A stretch of 64,000 nucleotides of DNA from Dipetalonema caudispina (taxonomy: Eukaryota; Nematoda; Chromadorea; Rhabditida; Onchocercidae). Made by a program: the position numbers and the translations under genes. Numbering within the stretch: the first letter of the stretch is position 1; each line of letters opens with the position of its first letter. The stretch covers positions 496,001-560,000 of the forward strand of contig JABVXV010000008.1 in NCBI GenBank assembly GCA_013365325.1, in the 5' to 3' direction. Below are positions 53,801 through 64,000 of this stretch, piece by piece. The notes beneath the pieces were generated by a model. That model was not told the DNA's origin. It was given only the letters and a program-made list of their open reading frames with translations, and did no database searches.

Positions 53801-53975
53801 TGATTGTTTCGGAAGCACCAGTGTCCGGCGATGAAGATGGCTTGAATGGTTGTGAAGAGCCGCTTAACGATCCCTGAATATCTGCGTTTAAAAGAGTATT
53901 GGAAATAGCAGTTTGACGTTCGCTGGCTACAGATTGCGTATCATTACTAGCTTGACCCATGAAAGAGCAAGGCAC
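47834..53975 (-). other. let-413: Scribble gene: C-terminal exons
   Basis: Exons: 53742-53975, 52862-52999, 51882-51971, 51489-51633, 48984-49128, 48361-48519, 48098-48167 and 47834-48001 (TAA at 47834-47836). The region starts Ser/Pro-rich, then becomes charged and helical: LAFSSKLEKFEREIEI, LLNEDEIRKMKEEETRKV, VIRTKKAENRM, RAMEHQKRQEWRQARFKSLE. These align in order with the C-terminal helices of vertebrate Scribble (DDLRKMQEEEARKL, VRTAKAERR, LWRAARMKSLE), so the full family architecture is present. The 2.4-kb intron 49129-51488 holds a stray EGF-like frame at 50887-51087. Confidence 0.85.
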
Positions 53976-56900
53976 CTGCAAGCAAAAATCAAATGCATGG
54001 TCTGAAAATACTTTTCTGAAAGCAAAGGGGGGAATAAAGGAAAGGGAAGAGTAACAATTTTAAATCAGTAACAAAACCACACTTAATATTTGCTTAAAAT
54101 AAAGACGAGAAAGTTATTATAATAGAAGCAAAGAAACAAAAAGAAAAAAACGAAAAGACAGAAAAAACACCAAAACATGTTTGAGTTCTATGTTTAATAT
54201 TTAAATACTTGAAGCTTAAGTAATAAAACTTTACCATTTCCTAGGGTCACTGCTTATTAAGATAGTATAAATAAGGCTAAAAAATAAAACTTACAACAGA
54301 AGAAGGGACACAGAAAGCATCACAGACTAATAGCCGTACGGTAGTGCCAGATTGACGTAAAACACGAGCTGCCTCTTCCTGTGAACAACCCAAGAGAGAC
54401 TCATCGTTAACCTCAAGAATACGAGTTCCTACTGATAACGATGATGCAGCTGCAGGACCACTTCGTTCCACCTAAAAACAGGATATCAATTTATATGACG
54501 TTTGCACAAGTGATTTCCTTTAAATACAATTTTTATATCCATTCAATTTCTATCTTCACTTCTAGCATATCACAAATTTGTGCTTCCTCACAAATGAAAC
54601 GACCTTTTCGATGAAGATGCCTTCATCAGATCTGTCAAGAGGATTTGCGGGTGGACTACCGATACCGCCACAAATATTTAATCCCAGTGGTTCTCCAACG
54701 TTTCGCTTGATGGTCACTTGTCTTAAGCCTGGTGGTTGTGGCTCATGAATGACTAACAAACGTACTGTTCTGTCGCTTTGTTTCAGGGCCTAAAATGTAG
54801 AACTTTGAATGAAAATGAAATGAGAGCAGCATACGTCTCACTGTTTGAAATTAAAGTGCCAAAACGGTTTAAGCTTGCTTTGAAGTCAACATAATTAGCA
54901 TCTGCAGATAACTATCTTTTGTTACTATGATCACACTGAAATGATCTCTAAATTGTCATGGTATGTGAACTGATTTTTAAAGATAAATGATAATGAAGCC
55001 ACGCTATAAGAAAAATTTATAGTAACAAAACGTTTAATAAGATAACACGATACATCAACTGTGATGGAATACCTCAACTGCTGCCTGATGCTTCGCTGTA
55101 CGGATATTAATATTGTTCACCGATAATATCCTGTCTCCAATACGCAGCCTCTGTGAACGACCTGCAGGTGAATTTAATGTTATTTTCGAAATAAATACAC
55201 CAGGTGCGTTAATACCAAACGGATGAGAAGAATGGTCACTGCCACCAACAATCGATAAGCCCAGTGAGTGATTATCACGTACAAGTTCTACTTCCTGCAA
55301 AGTTATTTCATGCATATAAAAATATAAGCTTTATTCAAGAAATTCGTAAGAGTGACAAGATCTAAATAATGCATGCATCGATTCTTCGGACAATCAGTGC
55401 TAATATCCTTTCACTGCTTCTCAATTTGTTTGCTATATTTTCTCGTTAGATTTATTCCTTCAATTATACTGAGAAATTAAGATAGTCATGATAAAATAAC
55501 ACTCCTGTCTTATGGTAAATAAAACTACAAATTGTATTCCGGAAAAAACTTCCTTTCTCTAATATCATTTGTAATTATCTGATTCAACATTCATATACAA
55601 AAACGAGAGCAGACTAACATTTCCTAATACTAACTGTAAGAGAAGCAAACACATTATATACGCTATTTGTAAATGATGATATAATAACTAACTTCAGTTT
55701 TACCATCCCAAGAAGGATCACCGAAACCATACTTCTTCGATGGCGATATCCGTTCAACTGTATGTGCTTTTGTTGACGACACACTTAAATACAATTTCTC
55801 AAATTCACTTAATCATATAAAAACCTACAAGCTAATCAGACCAAATATTAAATGCGTATTTTTTAGAAAGCACCTAGAAGTTAATTAGATCAAATGAAAT
55901 ACTTATTTTCCAGAAAGCAATCACCTCGGTGAAGAAGAAGCTATGGTAAAGCTTTGATTTGCACGATCTCTCTGTACCACCAGATAGATATCACTTCCGC
56001 TATGCCCAGTTAGTAATGCCACTGCTTGGTCATGTCGTGCACCTCTCATGTTTGTGCCATTTATCTGAATTATATATAAACGAATGGAATTAAACCAAAA
56101 TATATTTTAGGAATTTATAGAAATCCGTCAGGAAATCGCTTAAAAATTTTGAAAAACAATCTTACCGAAAGTACACGATCACCAACGCGCAACTTGCCAT
56201 CCTTTTCAGCTGCACCTCCAGAAGCGATACACGATATCACAATTATATCACCTGTACCACCTGCAACACTGAATCCCGGCGAACCATTCATATCTCGACG
56301 AATCGTCGTTGATATCGTCTCTTTTGCCAATGATGATGACGCTTCGACTGACTCCGAAATAAATGAGTTATCAATACTCTGATTCGGAGATATCTGGAAT
56401 GATATTCACGTTTTATTCAATTCGCTATTTGGATGTATCAAAATTAACAGCATAAAAGGAAAACTTTCAGAGTACAAAAGGCAAAATTCAAACTCCGAAA
56501 ATCAAAACTCCGCACAGTGTAGCCGCCAGAAGCAATATAAGAAGACGGAGTTTCATGTGAATCACGCAATATAGTCAACTCTACAACATCTCGAGCATCT
56601 TGCATTGATGTTACCGCTACCTGAATACTAAATATAGAAGAAACTGCTCAGAGAAATTTAAAAAACACAGGAGTTGCTTTCATTTCATGCTATTTTTATG
56701 ATTGAAAACAGTAAGGTAAAACATTGCTTGTTTTTAATATACTTGAAATTTCCCAAACATGAATAAAGAATAAAAAAACATGCCTGATGACGGACATTGA
56801 CTACATCTGTTTTATTAACACGAAGCAATTTGTCACCAACTCGTAGTCCGGCAATCATTGCCGGACCACCATCAGTAAGTTTTGAGACGAATAAACCGGT

Positions 56901-59900
56901 ATCATCATCCTGAAATAGTGCAGAACAGTCACCTTTAACTCTAAAAACTACACTGCCATTTTCACATTTTTCAAATTTCACAGCACATATTTTTGTAAAC
57001 GACCATACTTTTCCAAACTAACCTTATAAGGTGTTGATTCTAAGCCACCAGCAATGGACAAGCCAAGACCTCCATTTGTATCACGATGAATTTTTATATT
57101 CAGTACTTCAACACCTGGTGATAACTTTTGTCGTTGATCTACTATGCGTTCAATCTGAAAATGGTGCATGAAATCAAACGAATCACGGCAGCAACATTTA
57201 TAGTAATATGCATCAAGGTGAAAAGAAACATGAACATTCCAGGATATATGCATCTTGCCCTACTATAACTTTATATCCTGGTATGATTTTTGGAATTTTA
57301 ATAAAGTATTCATTAAAACATCTGGTTGGCTCACTAATTTTTGTGAATTTCCTGAACTTTTCAACAATAAAAGAGCATCCAAAGCAAGAATTTGCTTATT
57401 GAAAAGTTTGTATTTCACAAAGTATTGTAAATACTTCGTGTGGTCTGATACCCCTATTATTTATAATTAAAAGCTACCAACTCTCGGAACTTCTCGCTTT
57501 AAATCTCGAAAAAAAAGCTTAAGTTTTCATCAGAAGAGTCCGTAACTCTTCCGAGGTTGAAATAGGATATAGATAGAATTAATCACATCTTCCTAACTGT
57601 ATTTTTCAAAAGTGTTACAAATGACTTCCTTTTGAAATTTGACAATTAAAAATTATGTCAAAAAACTAAGTGAGAAGTCATACAGAAACGGACACATGCT
57701 CACTGAATATTTTCAAACATTTTTTTGATATACTAAAGGATTCGAATATACAAAAGGATGGAAGAAATAAAAAAGAGAAAAAATAATCATTAAAACGTTT
57801 CCTGTAAATTTTGGAAAAAAAAAAAGAAACAAGATATGCTCTGAATCAGTAGCATCAACAAAAGTAACTCGCCACCGCGCTTCATTAGAATTAATTATAA
57901 ATACGGATTTGGAATAGTTTCGTGTGTTGACTCGTATTGATCGTATGCCTAATGTCTTATCTTCCGACATAAGTAACAGGCACATTTCTACAACTAATAT
58001 TTCCTTTTGTTTTGTATAAATTTACCAGTAACGTGATCTTACTGAAAAACTTGAACAATATTATATCTGAAACTTTCTAACGACATGGGGTCTTCAGATA
58101 AAAACTTTCTTGAACTTGAAATCTTATACACCGTTCCAGTTTCAGTTAAAAAAGGACTCGATGCTCATTGGTAAATTCCTATTAAAGCAATAAAACTTTT
58201 GATAATATGGCCGAGAAATCGATTAATCATTCATGTAAACAATATTCATTAAAATTTGTGAATTCTGTAACACTTTCACAGTAACATGAATGAAAGTGCA
58301 ACATTTGGATTTTACTGAAATCAATCGCATTAAGTGCACGAAAATTTTCAATCTCGATTTGTCTAACATGAAATAGCATAAGAAAAATGACCTCAAAAAC
58401 TACTGAAAATGATTATGACAAACCTAACAAATCATCCGTTTATTTTATACATGCAACCAGTAAATTGAATGATAAAATACGAAAACAAAATGAAAGCTTA
58501 CATTGTGATCAAAATTAGCAGCTGATGGTAGTACAGGTGGATGCTTCAATGCACTTCGAAGTGAAGCAATTTGAGTAGTTGCAGTTGGAGACAGTGCGCG
58601 AGGTGAATTTTCATCAGAACCACGCTTCCGACCAGAATTCAACGTCAGTGTCGGTGGTTTTGTGGACTGCTGCAAAAGGGAACAAAAGTTATCAGTTCAA
58701 ACCACAAGCAATTGAAAATTACAAATTGAGTTAATAAGACAGCAAGGACATGCAATACATATAGTCTCACTCTATTTTGAGACATTAAGAATGAAATCAG
58801 TAAATAAATCATATGAACAGGAAGATCATTTCAGTTTAGCGCATCTCCCAGATGAAATCAATAAATTAGCATCAAATAAAAGTTAAATTATTGGTACTAT
58901 CCCCTATTCATTAACTCATTCGTTATGTTGCAAGAAGACCGTTAGATTGAAAAAATTCCTATAAATTTCATTAAGCATAACGGCACGAAAGCTCTTTAGC
59001 AGTGCAAAAAAACAGTAAGCAACAAAACTTGTCGCTAGGGAAAATGCCGTGCGCAAACCTCCGATGGGTTTTGTAAGCAACGTACTGCTATAATTCCTGA
59101 AAAAAAGCGGTTCAAGTTCCCTAAAATTCGCAAGTTCCCTTTCAACCTAGAAAATTAGAAATAAGTAGTCTCACTTAAAGTTACTTAAAACTAATATGTA
59201 ATTATTTACTTACCGTAACCTCTACAAAAGGATAATAACCTCTTGAATGAACAACATCCAATGAACTATGAGAAAAATCTAAGATGTGCCACTTACATCA
59301 TCATCATGATGAATGATGTGACCATCGATAGACTGTTTTTTGAACTTTGGTGCATGAGAATGGGGCTTTGGATGAGGAGTGTCATGCCGCGAAAACTGTC
59401 CCACTTCGTTCTCGTCATCTTCATGGGTTTCTTCCAGATCGCTACCAAAATGTACTTTTGGACCACCGATGAACGAACGGCTTGGTGGAGCTTGTTCTGC
59501 TGCAATATAATTCTTAACGATGTAGCTATCTGTCATCTATTTAATAGGTAATTCGGGAAACGAAGAAATATCAAAACTAGGGAAATTTCAAATACCGGGT
59601 TGCGAATTGCTTTGCGGCAGGAGATAACATGTTAGAACTTTGATTCCTGTCCTTGGGTCCTGTTCTGTTTGCAATTTCAGCATTGCTTGTGACTAAAATA
59701 AGACAAACAAAAATATTCCCAAAATAAATAGAGGATTCAAATAGGAACATCTAAATATAAGAGTAAATCTATATACATTAAGGAAAGATTAATAAACGGC
59801 ATTTCGAAATAGTCATCATAGTTAAAACTTCCGAAAACTACTGATGTGAAATATAGTTCTAAAAAATTCAAAGCGCATGATTTCGAATGTTACACTTGAA

Positions 59901-62900
59901 AGGATCACAATGATCCTCACCTGATTCTCAGACAGCCACAAAGCTCTTAACTTGAAGAGAACGTTAACTGTAAACGGTAAATAATTTAGACGATTGTTGC
60001 AAACATCCAATACTCGCAGGTTTTCAAGTCGCCCAATTTCAAGTGGAAGTTGCTCCAGTAAATTATCACGAAGTGAAAGAACTGACAACGATGTACAACC
60101 ACCAATCTGAAAAAACTATTCCTGAAGGTAGAAATAAGGTCGTGTTCTCAGCGACATAATTTGTTTGCTTGTCAAATCACTCTTTAAAATCGCCTTAGTG
60201 AATGACAATTTTTATAATGGAGAGCAAAAAGAAAAAGTAAAAGTGACGATAAAAAGGAAAACAAGATCAATTCTGTGGCAGAAATTATGATAACACTAAC
60301 CGTAGGAGGAAGTTCCTTTAATTGATTCTTATCCAAATTAAGTGTCCGCAAGCCTTTCAAATTACCCAGTGAACTAGGAATTTCCTGAAGATTTATTAAA
60401 CTTTTTATTTCTTCTAAATATAGACTTCATAAGCTTTATTCAGTTTATATAGAAGAAATTCAGGACGGTCTTGTTACATTTACTATTTAATTACTTTTGA
60501 ATTTGCGATTTAAAATATTTGATTATTTGGAATTAACTTTATAACCAATCTTCAACAAATAAGGTAAACTATTTAATCATAAACACTGAAAATAAAAGAG
60601 AATACGACTTACTGTGAGCAAATTCTCAGTTAAGTAGATTTCTGTTAATGCATGACAGCTACCAATTGCCGGCGTTAACTGTGTAATTGCATTACGATCT
60701 GCTTTCAAAACAGACAGCCTTTTCAAGCGTCCTGCAATAAGAGAATTTAACATTATTATTCTCAGCAACATAACTTCAAGAAGCGACAATAATCGCAAAT
60801 GACTGCTATAGGACAATTTCAACAAATTATAAATGTCATAAAAATTCTTTGGAGCCTCAATTAATTATTTTATAGCATAAGATTTTGTCTTGCGATTTAA
60901 TAACATTCAAATAAGGGATCGTCCATCATCAAATGATATTGAAAAATATAAGTTTCACTGGATTCCCTGACAAAAAACTATCAATAAAAGCAAACAATCA
61001 AAACCTCCTTATTCAAGTGGTTTCTAAAAACAGAGAAAACATATGCAGAACTTGCCAATCGAACTCGGTAGCACTTGCAGACAATTCTGAGCAACAGTAA
61101 GATCGTCTAGCTTTTCCAAATCCCCAATCTCATCCGGCAGCACCATTAATTTATTTTCGGAAACATCTAACTGTTCCAACGAACGACACTGAACAATCGA
61201 TTCGGGAAGAGCTTCTAAATCATTCTGATCCACGTATAATTCTTCCAAATTCTCCAACATACCTATTTCGTTTGGCTGAAATGATATAGAAATAATGTCT
61301 CAAACTCAAGAACAACATGGCAAAACAAATGGATTCAATCGAAAGAGTCGAACTTCTCAAATATTTGGCAGCCAAGTATAACTTTTTGGTTATAAGTAGA
61401 AACACAGGTTAATTTTAATGGATCGGAAAGCAAGTGAGAGAGACTAAACAACTGACCAAATCATCAAGTTCATTATGGCCAAGATCTAGCCTTCGTAGCT
61501 GGTTTAACTGGCTTATCGATGGAGGTACTGATCGCAATAAATTTTCGCGAACTTCCAGGGATCGCAGATTCCGTAACTGGCCAATATCGTGGGGCATTTG
61601 GGTAAGTGAAATGTCATTTAAACCAAGGCTTGTCATCGATGTTAATTGAGTTATTGTTGGTGGCAGCCTAAACAAAATGAGTACAATGTTTTTTATGTTC
61701 CATGATTACAATTAATCTGATAATCTTCTGGCTACTAATTTTTAGAGTCTAGCAGTTTTCTTTACTTTGCCAAATTCCGATAAAAACTGAGATTTCAATT
61801 TCTTTCAATACAAGGGTAATGCTAAATAGATAATATTGGAATCAATGGATCAGAAAGAATTAGATAAAAGAGTCGATAAATTACCAACCTTGTAATAGGA
61901 TTCGAACTAAGATCAAGAATCTTCAATTGGATACAATTTTTTATTTCTTCCGGAAGATCGGAGACATCTGCAGAAATACAGTTTTAAAAAAAGAAAAAAC
62001 CATAAAACTTTTTATTTTGTCGAAATACGAAAGTAGACAGGTTGATTTGATAAAAAAGATTGGAGAAAATTTTAATACAAGAAAATTCATCGAATATCTT
62101 TCACTTTTCTCATACATTCTACTTGTTTTGTTTCGTCTCAATTTACTAAAAACATCCTCAGAAGACCCAATCATTGGCACTTACCGTTCCCTTTAAGATT
62201 GAGCTCCTCCAGATAAGTAAGATGAGCAATGTCGGAAGGCAAACGAATAACCTCATTTTCACTCAAGCTTAGAATTTTCAATTTTCGGCATCGAAATAGT
62301 GGCTGCAAAATTATCCATGTATTAATGTTCAGTTGGTTAGGAATCAATAAGAAGATACTACTTGCAAAATATCGGATATTTTATGGCTTCTGAGAGGTGA
62401 AATTAAAAAGTCACGTTTTTTTGTTGACCTTGACATTCCTTTCCAAATCCATAGTACAGTTTTCAGGACTATGTAAATGCGCGCAAATAAAAGTGACCTT
62501 GCTAGATAACAAGACTGTATAACCTTGACCTTTTGTTTACGGCATTGTATTGATAACGAGAAAAGATAAATGAGCAAGAAAAGATAATGCACAGTAAAGC
62601 ATTACACTGACCATAGTAGTTGTTCAGAAAACACGGCTTTTTATTTTTACTAATTAATAAAAGATTATTATAGATCGGAAATGCGGTAGTAATTGATCGC
62701 TACTTCAAGTGATCTTCATGGATGAGACACGTAAGACAACATCTCTTTGACGTTCGGTTAAGTTTCCACATTTTACATTATGAGAAAGAGAAGAGAAAGT
62801 ATAACCTTATCGAGATCTTTGATGTGATTGCAGTCCAAATACATTTCTTCCAGTGTTCGCGCATTCCGATCGATATCATGCGGTATCGATTGGAGATTAC

Positions 62901-62967
62901 ATTGTCGACGATCCAGCATGTCCACCTGCCTATTGCAGGCAAAAAAAGGTAAGCATGAAAATGGCAT
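47834..62967 (-). CDS. let-413: Scribble-family LRR and PDZ polarity scaffold (LAP protein), four PDZ domains
   Basis: Read as 28 exons, about 1400 aa, with all intron phases agreeing. Order: N-terminal capping segment (MPFSCLPFFACNRQ), about sixteen leucine-rich repeats (to residue ~390), the LAP-specific segment (KVLTCYLLPQ), a PDZ1 at ~564-655, PDZ2 ~695-785, PDZ3 ~824-915, PDZ4 ~920-1010, and a C-terminal region with Scribble-like charged helices ending REVD. Scribble works with Dlg and Lgl at the basolateral cortex and junctions of epithelia; LET-413 is the C. elegans member. PDZ3 has the Scribble signature SIVGGSDHSSHPFG, which separates it from Erbin/Densin. The start fits the vertebrate Scribble N-terminus including two Cys. 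Two introns have GC donors (56783 and 61055). The weakest call is the donor of the exon 53742-53975. Confidence 0.94.
54295..58669 (-). other. let-413: Scribble gene: linker and four PDZ domain exons
   Basis: Exons: 58502-58669 (linker), 57023-57154, 56784-56909, 56516-56620, 56166-56393, 55925-56064, 55693-55783, 55073-55294, 54604-54789 and 54295-54471. Carboxylate-binding loops read GLGLSIAGG (PDZ1), PGFSVAGG (PDZ2), SLGLSIVGG (PDZ3) and PLGLNICGG (PDZ4). The alpha-B His is seen as RHQ, RHDQAV, KHQAAV and SQEEA (no His in PDZ4). PDZ2 is shortened between its loop and the next strand. The exon 55693-55783 uses donor GTTAGT, the only choice that keeps frame into PDZ3. Confidence 0.9.
59297..62967 (-). 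other. let-413: Scribble gene: LRR and LAP-specific exons
   Basis: Exons: 62806-62967, 62185-62302, 61889-61967, 61457-61667, 61056-61275, 60613-60731, 60301-60384, 59921-60106, 59596-59692 and 59297-59499. Repeats follow LxxLxLxxNxLxxLPxxI, for example LKILSLSENEVIRLPSDIA and LRSLEVRENLLRSVPPSIS. The segment SQAMLKLQTEQDPRTGIKVL (59596-59692) matches the LAP-specific region after the repeats. Exon 59297-59499 carries VHFGSDLEE and RHDTPHPKPH, matching the acidic linker and the DTPHYKKHFK region of vertebrate Scribble. Confidence 0.92.
62425..62532. promoter_or_regulatory. Cluster of three nuclear-receptor half-sites in Scribble intron 1
   Basis: TGACCTTGA at 62425-62433, TGACCTTG at 62494-62501 and TTGACCTTTT at 62525-62534 lie within about 110 bp. 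TGACCTTGA is the reverse complement of the TCAAGGTCA site bound by monomeric receptors of the FTZ-F1/ERR type (NHR-25 in nematodes). Regulatory use is inference. Confidence 0.4.
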
Positions 62968-63081
62968 TCTTTAAATGCCTTTTTGAGAGTTGCAGGTAAT
63001 GCACGCGTTCAATTATCTTCTTCCTAACTACTTCGCTTCGCTAGCTGAGCGTAGAGCTTGCACTTCTTCTCCTGAAAAAAA
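62968..63081 (-). promoter_or_regulatory. 5' UTR and likely spliced-leader acceptor of the Scribble gene
   Basis: On the minus strand TTTTTTTCAG (63072-63081) is followed by 104 bp without an ATG in frame and then the start codon at 62965-62967. No donor-linked upstream coding exon is seen, so trans-splicing or a 5'-UTR intron is likely. Confidence 0.5.
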
Positions 63082-64000
63082 GACAGAAGATAGTAATAAC
63101 GGATAATAAAACGAAATTTTAAAGCGAAACTAATCGAAGAAACAGGTGAGAAATAATATATCAAACAGAAACAAATGAGCATAAGCAAGATATCCGATTA
63201 TATGTCTAATATCTGACTGGGATAGATGTATGATGCAGAAAGGTTACAATCACTAGAGCTTTTCCGACAGATTCTACACAGGAACGACAGTAATAATTTA
63301 TTCAATCGTTATTACAATTATGATATATTCAATAGCTCGGGAAATATGCCGGTTTCATCTATACTTTTTGGTTGTTGTAATTAAAATGTTTGAGCACGAA
63401 AGAAAATGACATTGAAGTCCTTGTACTGTACATTACAGAACTTCGATCGATTTTAAATTATTGAGATGATTGAAATATCGAAGCAAAAAACTTGAAGTGA
63501 CGAGAATAAAATAGCTTCTGTGCTATTTTAATTCGTAGTAACTGATTAGCTCTAATTATAATTAAAATTGGTGACAGATAATGAATGAGCATATAGCAAG
63601 CAATTTAATAGTGAAACAAATGTGGTAACAATAAATATGAAGTATTAATGTATGGATGAAAAAAAAAAGACAAAAAGGGAAATTTCTCGATGGGAATAAA
63701 ATTACGAGATAAAAATACCATTAATGAAGGCGAGACTCCCGAAATTCAGCGTTTTTTTAAGAACGAAAATAATTTGCAACAAAAAGATATCGAAATGAGA
63801 TGAGATCGGAGAAAAGTCCTGTAATAAAGAAATTCCCTTGTCTCATTCTTGTCTGTTCTACTTCTCGGATAATATAAAAGTGTAGAGGAAATAAACTACA
63901 ACGTTGAGAGTGACCCTTGAAGATGAACTGAACGCACCATTATGTAATTAACAAGCATTCATTGCCATATTTAACTATTATTTAAATCATATCAAAAAGT
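63082..64000. other. Region upstream of the Scribble gene
   Basis: AT-rich, no coding exon recognised on either strand; presumed promoter side of the Scribble gene. Nothing specific is visible. Confidence 0.5.

Noticed and set aside
57713..57985. Open frame between Scribble linker and PDZ1 exons (DKTLGIRSIRVNTRNYSK)
   Set aside because: Does not resemble any Scribble segment, and the flanking exons join in phase 0 without it.
59041..59115. Good acceptor (TTTTTTTCAG) and donor (GTTTGC) between Scribble exons
   Set aside because: The enclosed sequence has a stop in the phase needed by both neighbours.

Overview
The window is about 30% GC, with short phase-consistent introns, TTTCAG-type splice acceptors and large AT-rich gaps. 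The gene content (EB cysteine modules, a GLD-1-type STAR protein, a CEH-14-type LIM homeobox protein and a Scribble/LET-413 protein) points to a nematode. The low GC and long gaps suggest a parasitic clade III (spirurid or filarial) species; that part is inference. All exon models were read by eye from open frames, splice signals and intron-phase agreement.

Layout: (1) 1-10089, minus strand: at least 24 exons of a secreted protein made of many EB-like cysteine modules; its 3' end lies off the left edge. (2) 10090-19080: no convincing gene. (3) 19170-21999, plus strand: a three- or four-exon single-pass membrane protein with a possible myristoylation signal and two possible C-termini. (4) 23271-23833, plus strand: a tentative small lysine-rich gene with a 10-nt microexon. 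(5) 25209-27777, minus strand: gld-1, STAR-family RNA-binding protein, complete, 9 exons, 391 aa. (6) 30010-37302, minus strand: ceh-14 (Lhx3/4), complete, 7 exons, 325 aa, with a 4.7-kb first intron. (7) 37303-47833: a 10.5-kb gene-poor interval. (8) 47834-62967, minus strand: a full-length Scribble orthologue, 28 exons, about 1400 aa, with leucine-rich repeats and four PDZ domains.

The genes do not form a pathway or an obvious operon. GLD-1 is a translational regulator, CEH-14 a neuronal transcription factor, Scribble an epithelial polarity scaffold, and the EB protein is extracellular. The most notable points are the four-PDZ Scribble (the C. elegans LET-413 I know has one PDZ), a decayed duplicate of an EB exon inside an intron, a 45-bp tandem duplication that doubles the first splice donor of the EB gene, three GC-AG introns supported by protein continuity, a membrane-protein stop codon that lies inside a potential splice donor, and a microexon-containing candidate gene. 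I saw no convincing tRNA, rRNA, CRISPR array or transposon.
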